Source of the DNA: Asterella californica
Taxonomy: Eukaryota > Streptophyta > Marchantiopsida > Marchantiales > Aytoniaceae
Length of the DNA stretch: 64,000 bases
NCBI GenBank assembly: GCA_036924285.1
Contig: JAYKYS010000009.1
Span: 806,001-870,000 of the forward strand
Direction: 5' to 3'
A program made the position numbers and the translations under genes. Numbering within the stretch: the stretch's first letter is position 1; every line of letters begins with the position of its first letter. The notes under the pieces are model-generated. The model was given only the letters and a program-made list of their open reading frames with translations, did no database searches and was not told where the DNA came from. Shown here in pieces: positions 23,540-34,874 of this stretch.

Positions 23540-24256
23540 CAAGATGAGGACATCTCCTTCCAGCGAGGGGTGAAGAAACGACGAACCATACGAGTAGCAA
23601 CTTGAGGCGATTTGGGCCGATGGACTTTGTAGCTTTGACTTATGTTTGGAAATAAAGATTTTGTTTCTTGAAAATTTGTCTAAGTGTATTGGTAATGCAT
23701 GGCTATGACTAGTTCTGATCAGATGCCTAGGATGTTGTCAAGAGGAGGAACGAAGCACACTCAAAGAAAGCGAGCTGGTTTAGATAAGCATCTAAATCAA
23801 GACTGTCTTGATGTCAAGACTTAGGTTTGCCGTAGCGTTGGCAAAGCAAGTATGAACTTTCATACTTGTCTTGGGGCTTGGGGTGATCTTGCTTTGCGGT
23901 TTTCTAACTGCAAAGTAAACTTAGTCGCGCATCTAAGTCAAATCAGATTGCGACCGGAAAGTGAGTTTCGGGGGACCTCGTAAGTAGGTGTGAATACTTA
24001 TAGTTTGCAAGTTAGAGTCTTAAGTAGAATGTTTAGAAGTTGCCAACTAGTTTTGTTTAGGGTAAGCCAAAAAGATAAGGCTTTTCCCGAGACTAGTTGG
24101 AATTTTCTAAGTGTTCTAGCGACAACTTAAGACTCAAGCCAAGAAGGGAATTGCGGGTTAGCTACCAGAACGCAATTCTGACGCCAAGGGGTTGGCTACC
24201 CATTTTGAACTTGGTGTTAACTTAAAGGATCATTGTTGATGAGGGCATCAACCTCC
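23540..24256 (+). other. Untranslated 3' region of element A
   Basis: About 700 bases between the end of pol and the purine tract. No open frame of note. Holds imperfect repeats around GGAATTGCGGGTTAGC and TAAGTC words. No further gene seen. Confidence 0.6.
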
Positions 24257-24270
24257 AAAGTGAGGGTGAG
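24257..24270 (+). other. Polypurine tract of A
   Basis: AAAGTGAGGGTGAG immediately before the 3' LTR start TGTCGTGCC: the expected plus-strand priming site. Confidence 0.75.
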
Positions 24271-25391
24271 TGTCGTGCCCCTCATTCTCAAGATCGGGCG
24301 CAGACGCGAGCAACAGAACCCTAGCGGACTTGCGCTAGGTTGTGAACGCTGCGAGTAAGACTTAACGGCTTGGCCGGGAAGTTGGGATCAGATGAACCCT
24401 AAGTGGTTCATCTGGTTGGAACCTTGGGTTAGGACATAAAGGCCTACCCCAAGAGGGCCCCAGACGAACGCTGACCTAAGGGGGCGAGTCTGGGAACAGG
24501 CTGAAACATGAGTCTCAGACATAGGTCTGAGACGTGGGTCCGAGACGTGGGACCGAGACGTGGGTCTGAGACGCAGACGAACCACAGGGTTCGACCCTGG
24601 GTCTAGACCACAGGTTTTCGGAAAAACTGCTAAGTGTTGGAGCTCCAAGGACGTTTTAGGTCGTGGACGGAGCTCCACGTAAGATCTCGAGGCGAGTGAG
24701 GTATCATTGGAAAGGTCTCGTCGAGAGCTTTCCAGTGATATATAACACTCCTCGATCTGACCTCCGAGCTGGAAGTTATGGCCGAACCACAATCGGGTTG
24801 TGGTATAATTTTCAGGGACCAAAGAGGAGGGCGGGGTCGCCGATCCCCAGAAGTATATATGAGGGGGGCTCGATGCCTGGGTGGGCCAGGACGAGTCACC
24901 CGACCCCAGGGTTCGGCGGGCGGACTCTGGGGGCATGAGGTGATGGCTGGGCCAGTTCCAAGACACGTTCCGATCCGGGCTTGGATGTCTAGACTAAGGA
25001 CCGATGTAAGGGCTGGGGCAAGACTAGGGAACGAGTCAGCGGGTTAGACCACCGTTCGGGAGCCTAGACCCAGACAAACATCACGGACGGTTGGACCGTT
25101 AGGTGTGCTGGAGGCACCGTTTAGGACCCTGGACTTTATGGGAAGTCCGCCCCAAGTCATATTGTGACTTGCTCATGTTTGGGACCGACTTAGGCGGGTC
25201 TAAGTCGGGATTTAGGAATGTTGAGCTTGATGAATAGGGAGACGGTCCGGCTCCGGTCCGGACCAACCAGAACTAGATAAGTGGTGCATGGACGCTAACT
25301 GGTGATTGTGTTTGCAGGTTAGCGGTGTAAAGTTTGCGACCTACTGAGCTAGAGCTTCCGCTGGCGCAACAAGGCGGTAGGTGCGCGAAAG
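24271..25391 (+). repeat. 3' LTR of element A
   Basis: The second copy of the LTR, about 1121 bp, nearly identical to 17705-18845. Ends GCGCGAAAG followed by the target duplicate GTAG. If the duplication is GGTAG (5 bases), the end is at 25390. Confidence 0.93.
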
Positions 25392-25979
25392 GTAGAGAAG
25401 CTCGAATTGAACTCGAGAAGAAGCAAGAAGATGTCTGACGGAAATTGGGCAGCGCTTCCGCGCCCAATGTCATAATAGGAAAATAGGGATGGGAGAATTG
25501 ATCGATCAGGTTGCATGCAAACCACCGGGGAAGCGCGGGGGATACCAAACAAAGGCGAGAAGCAGTGGGAAGGGAAAAGAACATGGGAAGAACCTCTACT
25601 ATCTTTTGTCTGCTTTCCGAGTTGTCTTCTTCTTCCGCGCGTTTCCGGCTCTGGTCCCAGCTCCAATGCGACCCCACCAAGCTGCTTGCACTGTCAGCTC
25701 CTGGCTACGCCTCAATCGATCAAGACTTCCACTTTCGATTTCACTCAGCCGTCCTCTAATGTCAGCTTTCGGGAGTTCACAGAAAAACACCTTCAGCTCA
25801 ATACGCTTCCTACGCTCAGCAATTCGACCTTGCCTTCCTTCTAGCTTTGAATCGATCTTGACCTCACTCAATTTCACATCGCCGCCTCTTCACTCAAGAC
25901 TCACCCTCGAATCGATCTTCTTAACCAAGAAGCGCTCTTGCTGCGGGAAGCTGAAATGTGCTAATACACTTCTTGCGCA
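25392..25979 (-). repeat. Start of the 3' LTR of element B (truncated)
   Basis: The bases from 25392 to about 25735 match 43626-43967 closely, with only scattered substitutions. Together with 17669-17704 on the other side of A they form the same segment that lies at the outer end of the right LTR of B. On the minus strand the putative LTR start TGCGCAAGAAG is at 25979, preceded by the purine stretch CTGCGGGGAAGA (25991-25980). The copy ends at 17669, so the part that would carry the internal frame is gone. Confidence 0.6.
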
Positions 25980-26382
25980 TCTTCCCCGCAGTTTAGGGGT
26001 TTCGACCCTCCCGACCTACCTAACATGTTCGGTGCTACCTGATAGGTGCACCTACTTCTTACGTGGTTAAGCTTCCGCGGTTGCCGCCTTCCGGAAGATA
26101 CGTGTCTTTCGCCGTCTTCTGACTTCCGAAGACACCACCGAGAAGACGCTTCTCGGAAGACGGTCGTCTGAAGAAGTCAACTTATTATTACAAAAAGCTC
26201 GTAAGATCATCTTCCTTCTAAGGAAGCCGTAATCTTAAGTAACAACGCTTCTTCAGTTATACAAACAAGTTATTAATCTTAAAAATTTCAAAAATTCGTG
26301 AATCTTGTAAATTGTGGGCACCACATACGCCCACCCTCACATGTTTGCGTCCCCACAAACATCAGCGCTTCAGCACTTTTGT
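25980..26382 (-). other. 3' untranslated region of element B
   Basis: About 400 bases between the integrase end and the putative purine tract. Rich in CTTCC/GGAAG and GAAGAC words. No gene seen. Confidence 0.45.
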
Positions 26383-27146
26383 TCACGTCCAGTACTTCTT
26401 GACACGCCACCCATTTACACGAGTGGTCATCAACGTACCGTCCAACTCTTCCAACTACAAGGAGCCATGGGTGAAGACCTCCAAGACGCGGTAAGGACCC
26501 ATCCAACGAAGATGAAGTTTCTCATGAAACTTAAGATGTCGATTGTCGTAGAGAAGAACCAAGTCCCCATCTACGACGATCACTTTCTTCAGCTTGCCAT
26601 CATAGTTCACCTTACGTTGTGCTTGTACTTCGTACGTCTTCTCCAAAGCTGCATTCCTGTCTTCTTCAAACTCTACAAAGTTCAGAAGACGCTGCTCCTG
26701 GCTTTCCTCTTCTTCCATGCGTTTGGTTACGACTAACCGGTAAGTAGGGACCTCTAACTCGATGGGCAGAATAGGTGTCATGCCATAAGTTAGGTAGAAG
26801 GGTGTCTTCTGGGTTGTGACTTTGGGTGAAATCCTGAAAGCCCATAACACAGATGGCAATTTCGTGTCCCAGTCATACGCATGGTTAACAGTTACCTTAT
26901 TCAGGATATTACATAGAAGACCATTGGACTTCTCAGTCAATCTGTTCGCTTTTGCGTTGTACGGGTCAGGAGGGAAATAGTCTCATTTAAGAAATGAGTA
27001 CCTCTATCTGATACCAATTCCAGCGGACATCCGTATCGAGTGATAATGTTGTGCCAGAGGAACCTGGCTACCACTGCGGCGTCGTTCTTCCTTGTGGCTT
27101 CACCTTCCACCATCTTGGTAGCATAGTCGATAGCTATCAAAATATA
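26383..27146 (-). pseudogene. Element B integrase, second half
   Basis: Minus strand from RYILIAIDYATKMVEGEA (27146 on) through LELVSDRGTHFLNE (second catalytic Asp, near 27015), a frame change near 26940, then MTEKSNGLLCNILNKV (catalytic Glu) and the C-terminal part LVLLYDNRHLKFHEKL, LRWMGPYRVLEVF. An in-frame TAG follows at about 26457, then coding-like sequence to KKYWT and TGA at 26383. The first half is at 33328-33941. The two halves rejoin exactly when element C and one 4-base repeat are removed. Confidence 0.85.
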
Positions 27147-27150
27147 CCGT

Positions 27151-29007
27151 TGTCATGTCGTGGACCGGCTCCTACATGAAATTCAAACTTCGATGTTTTG
27201 TCGCTCCAAAGACACTTATGGGTAAGACAAGCTAGGCCTTAGCTTACGAGTTTTTGGCATAATTTCAGATCTCCATTTCCATCGCATAGATGGATAGAGC
27301 TCCTTGTCAGCTTTCCATAGGCACTTTGTCTACTTCGTCTGGACGCCTAGTGGAAAAGTTACAAGACTCGAAAGATGAAGAAAACAAGCTAGGCCCCAGC
27401 TTACGAGCTTTTGGCGCAACTTCGGATCTTCACTTTCATCACATGGATGGGTAGAGCTCGTTGTCAGCTTTCCATGGGCATCTTGTTTACTTCGTTTGGA
27501 CATCCAGAGAAGAAGTTATGCGATTCGAAAGAAGGTAAAATCAAGCTAGGCTCCTGGTTACTTGCTGACTGGGTATTTAGGGCTTCAGACGTTATATCAA
27601 AGACGCAAGGGGCCTGCTTCTTATTATTCAGGAGATTGAGGAGAAAACTGTACGTACAGAGACTGTTGCAAGGGGGGTGCTTAAGGGGCTAGCTTGCGCC
27701 TGCGACCTGTCAACGGACGGTTCGGGAGATTTAGGAGTCCAATGCAAGCGCGCAAGGTGTCGTTGGGTTCAGATCTGTGCAGGCTACGCACAGGTTAAGA
27801 CGGTTCTTGAAGAGACGGATCGGGGGGTGTGTACTGAGGGAAATTGAGACGCAGGAAGCAGATTTGAGATTTTCAGTTATCTGTGAAGGAGAGTTGGACC
27901 GTTCGGACCGTTCCGGAGTCCAAACTTGCTGTCCTTGGATCCATCAGGATCAGAACACCGAGTTCTACAGGAAATTGAAGACGATACTAGTTTTCATCGG
28001 GCGGTTTGGAAGTTCTGACTGAAATTGGCTCGCAGGGAAGCGCTTACATCAGATTTTCGTTCGTCTGTGACCTGAGGTTGGGCTGTTCTTCGCGATCGGT
28101 GAGCCAAGCTCTTCGTTCTTGGTGCCTACGCGATCAGGGAGTCTTCATCTACTCATAGGAGAAGACCGTGTGTGAATTGGATTGTTGGTTTGAGTGTGGT
28201 GAGCTGATTTACGTCAGTTTTTTGCAACCTGCGGTCAAATTTCTCTAGTGGTTTTGCAAGGGGAACTCCAAACGACTTGTTTGGAGTCTCGTTGGGTTCA
28301 GGGTAGCCAGATCTACCTACCAGCGAAGACGGATATCAGTTTAGACGATCCGTTTGTGCGGTGTGAGCGGTTTTAAGCCGCATGGAGGAGTTTTTGAAGG
28401 TTCGGTCACCTGCGACCGAAAATTGACGATATCTCGACTATCGGGAGTCGGATCTGAAGGTTTCTTGGGCCAACGGAGTCAGGGAAGGAGACCCTATCAA
28501 CATTTGAAGATCGTTTGGCGAAAGGAGAAAGTTCTCAGATAGGTCTTTTTCGGTTCCTTCGCTACAGATTTCGTCCTTTTGAGTTCGTTAAGGACTTAGT
28601 TGGTTGTGTATGGCTTGTGGTAGCTAGCTTTAGCCAAGAGCTAGTGTGTGGATGTGGTTTGGACTTGGGTTTGGATCGCATAATACTGTTGTGGCTCTGG
28701 TTGTTAGCAAAGAGAAGTTCCTCTTGCTTTGAGCTACGCTTTGACGATTTCAGACTAGGGTTGCGTTTCAGGGGTTTGTTTTAGGGCTTCTGAAGTAGGT
28801 TACAGACCGCTCTGGTCTGTTCCTCAGTTTTGTGCTGTTTGGAGAAAGAATCAACAGTGTACATACTTTCAGAGTGGTATATATCGCAGCATTCCTTTTC
28901 GTGGTTGTTCTTCTCTGTCTTGTCTCTGTTTGGCACACAGCATCTCCACAGCCAGGAACCTCGCATTTTCCTGGACATCCTTCACGCACAAAATATCCGA
29001 CACGATA
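27151..29007 (+). repeat. 5' LTR of element C
   Basis: TGTCATGTCGTGG...CCGACACGATA. Contains two units of the 157-bp repeat (landmarks 27341 and 27498) and a TATA box at 28878-28884. Compared with the 3' LTR it lacks a 20-base piece near 28204 but keeps a 24-base piece near 28672 that the 3' LTR has lost. The solo and C2 LTRs have both pieces, so each LTR of C lost one after insertion. Confidence 0.9.
28878..28884 (+). promoter_or_regulatory. TATA box of the C-family LTR
   Basis: TATATAT in GTGGTATATATCGCA, about 125 bases before the LTR end. The same site is at 33194-33200 and in the minus-strand copies near 15390 and 46335, so it is kept in all four LTRs. Confidence 0.6.
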
Positions 29008-29179
29008 CGGTAGTGAACTCGACGTGAAGGTCCGGGGTGGAGATATTTGTGTGTCAGAACTGGACAGAAGAGATCAGCAATCATGAACGAGGATGAAGAT
29101 GGGTTTGGTTGTTCGGGAGGATGTTGTGGACCTGGGATGATGGATTTCTAGACCGTTGGGATCATGGGAGGATGGGAGG

Positions 29180-30778
29180 ATGGGACGAGCCATGACTTTG
29201 GACGGAATGGATAGATCAGAGGGGATACCAGGGGTGCAGTTGGATGTAGCAACTGCACGATTGTTTCAAGCCTTCACTTTGTTTATGCGACAAGAGCAAA
29301 GGAAGCAACAAAAGGAGACTTTGGGGAAGAAGGCGCTTGGAAGGGTGATCGACAAGTTTGATATTTTTGGTGGGAGAGACATCTCTGAGTACTTGAGATG
29401 TTACAAGATGGAGATGGATTTGGATCTGGTACCGGAGAAGGAGATGATCGAGACGTTCGAACTCGCTGCAGTGCCTGAGATAAGGGAGCATGTGAAAGGT
29501 CTAGCAAAGCGTTTTGGGAGGAACTGGGATACATTTTCACATGCACTGATGGAGGAGTATTTCTTGGGAAACTCAGATCGAGTAACCAAGAAATCTTTTT
29601 TGGGATGGGTCAACGGATCCAGCAAGGGTTTACAGCCTGCAGAGCTGTTAAAGGAGTTCGAGAGACAATTCTCTCAACTACCTCGGGTGGACAAGCTAAC
29701 CTTGGAGAGTTACAAGACGGAGCTGTTTCTTCAAGCTGCGGATGAACCATGGCAGGAACAGTTGGAACTACTTATGGAGGATGGGGATGAAGAAGAAGGA
29801 TTAACAAGAAATTGGGAGGTTGTGCATGAAGCTGTTGAGCTTCTTGTCCGGAGGCAGACAAGGGGAAGGGTTACAAGGTTGGCACCTGCAGCGTTGACTA
29901 CCACACCAGTTCAGGTAGTATCTGAGGTTCAACCTCCAGTTGTGGTTGTAGAAGAGAAGGATCCAACCATCGAAGACCTACCACAAAAGATGCAAGATCT
30001 ACAAGCTCAGGTTACTAGGTTGGAGGATAAGGGATATTCGACCAAGATGGAGCTTGTACCCAAACTAGCTTGGGTACATCACTGCCTGTGGTGTGATGAT
30101 ACTAATCATGAGCGGGACGATTGCATTGACTTTGCAGAGTCTTTGCAACTTGAGGTTATTTCTTGGGAGGATGGAAAGGTTGCATTCACAAGTACGGGTA
30201 CTCTCCTTCAAGCCAACGTTGGTAAAGGAGGGATGAAGAAGATTGTGGATGATTACCTTGCGGCACATGCAGTTGTAGCTGACGAAGCTACAAGTTATGG
30301 TGCTAGGGTGGAGGAGATTGAGCATGATCTCCATAGAGATGGTTTGGATGAGCACGAGGATCTAAACGAGCTCAGGTTGGATACTGCATCCACGATGCAG
30401 TGCGAGAAGAAGGACCAACAAGATACTTCTTCAGGGAGGCTAGTTCAAGAGGATAGGATTCAACAGGAAACTATTCTTCCTGAACAGGCAATGGAGAGCA
30501 ATCCTTCACAACCGGAGGAGATGGTTGAGGTGCAGACAGCAGACGTGGGTGATCTGATTGCTGACAAACAACTACCAGATGCAGATATGACGACGATGGA
30601 TGTGAAGGGAGGTTGGGAGGAGCGTATTCGAGATGCACAGGTTGGGTTCCTATCACGAGAGGTCTTGGATGCAGCTACAAGGAGAGTCCATGATGTCATC
30701 ATTGGCATCATCAAGGACAGACATGCTGAGGACGAAGGAGAATGGATGGATGCTTTCCAGGCTACGGGTATAGGATGA
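29180..30778 (+). CDS. gag-like protein of element C (532 residues)
   Basis: Intact frame from the ATG at 29180 to TGA at 30776. An upstream in-frame TTG is not a plausible start. Seen: retrotransposon gag core (about residues 45-215, with FGGRDISEYLRCYKMEM, FERQFSQLP and LTLESYKTELFLQAA), a valine/proline linker, a short coiled coil (IEDLPQKMQDLQAQVTRLED) and one CCHC knuckle CLWCDDTNHERDDC (about 30082-30123), then an acidic C-terminal half without known domains. A homologous gene is at 46042-44641. Family knowledge: gag forms the particle and packages RNA. Because it is intact while pol is absent, it may act in trans for this non-autonomous family. The name 'gag' rests on the gag core and knuckle. 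Confidence 0.8.
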   Translation: MGRAMTLDGMDRSEGIPGVQLDVATARLFQAFTLFMRQEQRKQQKETLGKKALGRVIDKFDIFGGRDISEYLRCYKMEMDLDLVPEKEMIETFELAAVPEIREHVKGLAKRFGRNWDTFSHALMEEYFLGNSDRVTKKSFLGWVNGSSKGLQPAELLKEFERQFSQLPRVDKLTLESYKTELFLQAADEPWQEQLELLMEDGDEEEGLTRNWEVVHEAVELLVRRQTRGRVTRLAPAALTTTPVQVVSEVQPPVVVVEEKDPTIEDLPQKMQDLQAQVTRLEDKGYSTKMELVPKLAWVHHCLWCDDTNHERDDCIDFAESLQLEVISWEDGKVAFTSTGTLLQANVGKGGMKKIVDDYLAAHAVVADEATSYGARVEEIEHDLHRDGLDEHEDLNELRLDTASTMQCEKKDQQDTSSGRLVQEDRIQQETILPEQAMESNPSQPEEMVEVQTADVGDLIADKQLPDADMTTMDVKGGWEERIRDAQVGFLSREVLDAATRRVHDVIIGIIKDRHAEDEGEWMDAFQATGIG

Positions 30779-31460
30779 TGGGTAAGGATGGCTTACAAGG
30801 GAGAAGCCATTGCTGAAGGTGATTTGTGTTGGGAGGATGATGCTTGAGGGATTGTAAATATTTTCAGGAAGGTTGAGAGGATGATGCTTGGGAGGTTGTG
30901 AGGATTTTCACAAGAAGATATCAGGGAGGATGATGGTTGAGGAAGATACTATTCTACAGCGAGACAATGATGGTTGCAGTTGATGATTTTGGTTGCAGTA
31001 GTGTGGTTCCTTTCTTTTTCAGAAAAACAAAAAAAAAAGAAGAGTTGGATACGTACAACGACATGTACATGGTTGAGGTTGAGGGTTACTGTCAGGATAC
31101 GGGTGATGATTGACAGGGTGGGGGATGTCTACTACGACACTTGGGTCACAACCTTGACGGTGAGGTTCTACAGGGCGCATGGAAGACATTTCTATGGTAT
31201 GATTGGTTATTTCTTCTATGTCTTCGCATATTGAAAGATGTGTAGATTTAGAGGGGGTGATTGGATGGGAGGTTTGAGGAGAAAGCCAATGAGCATGGAT
31301 CTAGGGAGGATCATGGCAGGGTAACAACTTCAAGATGACGATCAGGTTGCAACCTTGAGGATGAGGTTGACTGAGATAGGAGGGAGGATGACAAGATGGT
31401 TGAGTGCCGGTCCACTCCTTGGTTGGTATCTCTGGTGCATACCGGAGGATGCACAGGTTT
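30779..31460 (+). other. Untranslated 3' region of element C
   Basis: About 680 bases with degenerate GGGAGGATGATG repeats and an A-rich tract near 31025. No gene seen. Confidence 0.5.
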
Positions 31461-31472
31461 GGAGGGGGTGGA

Positions 31473-33323
31473 TGTCGTGTCGTGGACCGGCTCCTACATG
31501 AAATTCAAACTTCGATGTTTTGTCGCTCCAAAGACACTTATGGGTAAGACAAGCTAGTCCCTAGCTTACGAGTTTTTGGCACAATTTCAGATCTCCATTT
31601 CCATCGCATAGATGGATAGAGCTCCTTGTCAGCTTTCCATAGGCACTTTGTCTATTTCGTTTGGACGCCTAGTGGAAAAGTTACAAGACTCGAAAGATGA
31701 AGAAAACAAGCTAGGCCCCAGCTTACGAGCTTTTGGCGCAACTTCAGATCTTCACTTTCATCACATGGATGGGTAGAGCTCGTTGTCAGCTTTCCATGGG
31801 CATCTTGTTTACTTCGTTTGGACATCCAGAGAAGAAGTTATGCGATTCGAAAGAAGGTAAAATCAAGCTAGGCTCCTGGTTACTTGCTGACTGGGTATTT
31901 AGGACTTCAGGCGTTATATCAAAGACGCAAGGGGCCTGCTTCTTATTATTCAGGAGATTGAGGAGAAAACTGTACGTACAGAGACTGTTGCAAGGGGGGT
32001 GCTTAAGGGGCTAGCTTGCGCCTGCGACCTGTCAACGGACGGTTCGGGAGATTTAGGAGTCCAATGCAAGCGCGCAAGGCGTCGTTGGGTTCAGATCTGT
32101 GCAGGCTACGCACAGGTTAAGACGGTTCTTGAAGAGACGGATCGGGGGGTGTGTACTGAGGGAAATTGAGACGCAGGAAGCAGATTTGAGGTTTTCAGTT
32201 ACCTGTGAAGGAGAGTTGGACCGTTCGGACCGTTCCGGAGTCCAAACTTGCTGTCCTTGGATCCATCAGGATCAGAACACCGAGTTCTACAGGAAATTGA
32301 AGACGATACTAGTTTTCATCGGGCGGTTTAGAAGTTCTGAGTGAAATTGGCTCGCAGGGAAGCGCTTACATCAGATTTTCGTTCGTCTGCGACCTGAGGT
32401 TGGGCTGTTCTTCGCGATCGGTGAGCCAAGCTCTTCGTTCTTGGTGCCTACGCGATCAGGGAGTCTTCATCTACTCATAGGAGAAGACCGTGTGTGAATT
32501 GGATTGTTGGTTTGAGTGTGGTGAGCAAGTTTGAGCCGCAGGGAGCTGATTTACGTCAGTTTTTTGCAACCTGCGGTCAAATTTCTCTAGTGGTTTTGCA
32601 AGGGGAACTCCAAACGACTTGTTTGGAGTCTCGTTGGGTTCAGGGTAGCCAGATCTACCTACCAGCGAAGACGGATATCAGTTTAGATGATCCGTTTGTG
32701 CGGTGTGAGCGGTTTTAAGCCGCAGGGAGGAGTTTTTGAAGGTTCGGTCACCTGCGACCGAAAATTGGCGATATCTCGACTATCGGGAGTCGGATCTGAA
32801 GGTTTCTTGGGCCAACGGAGTCAGGGAAGGAGACCCTATCAACATTTGAAGATCGTTTGGCGAAAGGAGAAAGTTCTCAGATAGGTCTTTTTCGGTTCCT
32901 TCGCTACAGGTTTCGTCCTTTTGAGTTCGTTAAGGACTTAGTTGGTTGTGTATGGCTTGTGGTAGATAGCTTTAGCCAAGAGCTAGTGTGTGGATGTGGT
33001 TTGGACTTGGCTCTGGTTGTTAGCAAAGAGAAGTTCCTCTTGCTTTGAGCTACGCTTTGACGATTTCAGACTAGGGTTGCGTTTCAGGGGTTTGTTTTAG
33101 GGCTTCTGAAGTAGGTTACAGACCGCTCTGGTCTGTTCCTCAGTTTTGTGCTGTTTGGAGAAAGAATCGACAGTGTACATACTTTCAGAGTGGTATATAT
33201 CGCATCATTCCTTTTCGTGGTTGTTCTTCTCTGTCTTGTCTCTGTTTGGCACACAGCATCTCCACAGCCAGGAACCTCGCGTTTTCCTAGACATCCTTCA
33301 CGCACAAAATATCCGACACGATA
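31473..33323 (+). repeat. 3' LTR of element C
   Basis: TGTCGTGTCGTGG...CCGACACGATA, nearly identical to the 5' LTR apart from two indels of 20 and 24 bases and scattered substitutions. Two 157-bp units. TATA box at 33194-33200. Confidence 0.9.
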
Positions 33324-33327
33324 CAGT

Positions 33328-34868
33328 GCTCGTGTTCTTCTAGCCACCGGGGCGATAGGCCCAACAAAATCGATTCCTCACTTTTCAAAAAGAGCAAGCA
33401 GAAGAATAGGAGTAAGAGACCACCTAGTAGTAGCTGTTGGTCTTCCCATCCTCTGGCACGCATCACGTTTCCTGATCTCCTGAAAAGTGTCTCTGTACAT
33501 GGTCGGCCATCAATATCCGGCGTCCAACATCTTCTTCACTGTGGTCTTCAGCTCGTAGTGACCCCCAGCATCTTCGTAGTGAAGACCCGTGATCACTGGC
33601 TTAATTTCTGAAGGCTCAAGGCATCTCCTTAGCTTCTCGTCATGTCCCTTCCTAAACAGGATACCCTGGAAGATGACGTAAGGACCTGCCTTGTGTAAGA
33701 AGACAGTCTTCTGCTCCGCATCCAATCCCTCGGGATACTGTTGGTCTTCCAGGAACTTCTTCAAGTCCTTGAAGATCGACTCTTCTGTGGAAGTCGCAAA
33801 GACTGGATCAGAAGATCTAGTCTCGTCTTCTGAGAAGCAGGCGGTACGCCCTCCCTCAGATGAAAGTGTCTCTGCGAAAACTGAAAACAGCTTCTCGTCA
33901 GGGAACTCGTCTTCCACTTCATCTTCTCGTCGTTCCGTCTCCAATCCTTCGAATGCTTCCTGCTGCTCAGAAGACCAAATGTAAGGTTCGTCCTTCTTCA
34001 GCAACTTGGTAAGTACCTCTGCGTACCTGTCAATAAAACTTCTGTAGTATCTTACGTTGCCCAGGAAGCTTCTCAACTGAGTCAGGTTAGCAAGTGGGTG
34101 AAGTTTCATGATGACTTCTATCTTAGCACAATCGACTTCTATACCTCTTCCAGAAATCTTATGTCATAGCAAAATTCCCTCCGACATACCAAAGAAGCAC
34201 TTCTCAGGGTGAAGAGCCAAACGATGTTCTCTACATTCAAAAAACACTTCCTTAGAAATATCAAGTGGTCTTCTTTCGATCCAAACACACAGAAATCATC
34301 CAAGAAGATCTCCATGGAAGTGCGAAGATACTCCTTGAAGATTGTAATCATCAATCTCTAGAATGTGGCGGACGCGTTGCATACCAAACAGCATTTGATT
34401 GTATCCGTACGTGTCCCAATCAGTAGTGAAAGTGGTTTTCGACTTGTCTTCTTCTCTGATTGAAACTTGGTTGTACCCAGAATACCCATCCAGGAAGTTG
34501 TAGAACTCATGTCCTGTTACCTAGTCTAACACAGAATCAGTGAACGGTAAAGGATGATGATATTTTTTCATGACCAAGTTCAGCTTCCGGAAGTCCTAAC
34601 ACACTCGGATCTTCCCTGTCTGCTTCTTTAGTACGATGACAATAGGAGCTACCCACTCACTGCTAAGTACTGGGAAGATGACTCCCGTCTTCAAGTATTG
34701 GTCGATCTGGTCCTTCACCAAAAGCGAGTACTTGGAGTTGAGCCGATACTGCCTCTGCCGTGCAAGAACAACGCCTTCCAGCAAGTCAATGCGATGCTCT
34801 CCCAACTCTCGAGGTATGCCCTTCATGTCTTCTATGGTCCACGCGAAGACATCTTGGAACTCCGTCAT
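33328..34868 (-). pseudogene. Element B RT and integrase first half, RNase H missing
   Basis: Minus strand: RT start (34868 on, FQDVFAWTIEDMKGIP, SEWVAPIVIVLKKQTGKIRV), RT palm with FLDDFCVFGS near 34310, RT connection LTQLRSFLGNVRYYRSFIDRY (about 34080), then directly an acidic linker (VEDEFPDEKLFSVF, about 33920-33890) and the integrase zinc region (HYEDAGGHYELKTTVKKML then CQRMGRP). The RNase H domain that belongs between connection and linker is absent, joined near 33941 without a frame break. TGA codons stand in place of expected tryptophans near 33508 and 33380. The integrase catalytic start GIDFVGPI is at about 33375. It breaks off at 33328 where element C entered. Confidence 0.8.
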
Positions 34869-34874
34869 AAGTTT

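Larger units (their letters stand above)
17705..25391 (+). mobile_element. Chromovirus-type Ty3/gypsy retrotransposon A
   Basis: A complete structure of about 7.7 kb: two LTRs (17705-18845, 24271-25391), a tRNA-iMet primer site, one gag-pol frame (18965-23539), a purine tract and target duplication GTAG (17701-17704 and 25392-25395). The host sequence is the LTR of element B. An uninterrupted copy of the same host sequence exists at 43599-43967, which defines the insertion point. The C-terminal chromodomain places it among the chromoviruses. The close match of the two LTRs suggests a fairly recent insertion. Three TGA codons interrupt the frame. Confidence 0.93.
27151..33323 (+). mobile_element. 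Element C: non-autonomous gag-only LTR retrotransposon
   Basis: A 6173-bp element with 1857- and 1851-bp LTRs (27151-29007, 31473-33323), a purine tract GGAGGGGGTGGA (31461-31472) and a single gag-like gene (29180-30778), but no protease, RT or integrase. The flanks are CCGT (27147-27150) and CAGT (33324-33327), a 4-base duplication with one mismatch. It sits inside the integrase of B. This matches the description of TR-GAG non-autonomous plant elements. It would depend on the enzymes of another element, not identified here. Confidence 0.85.
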
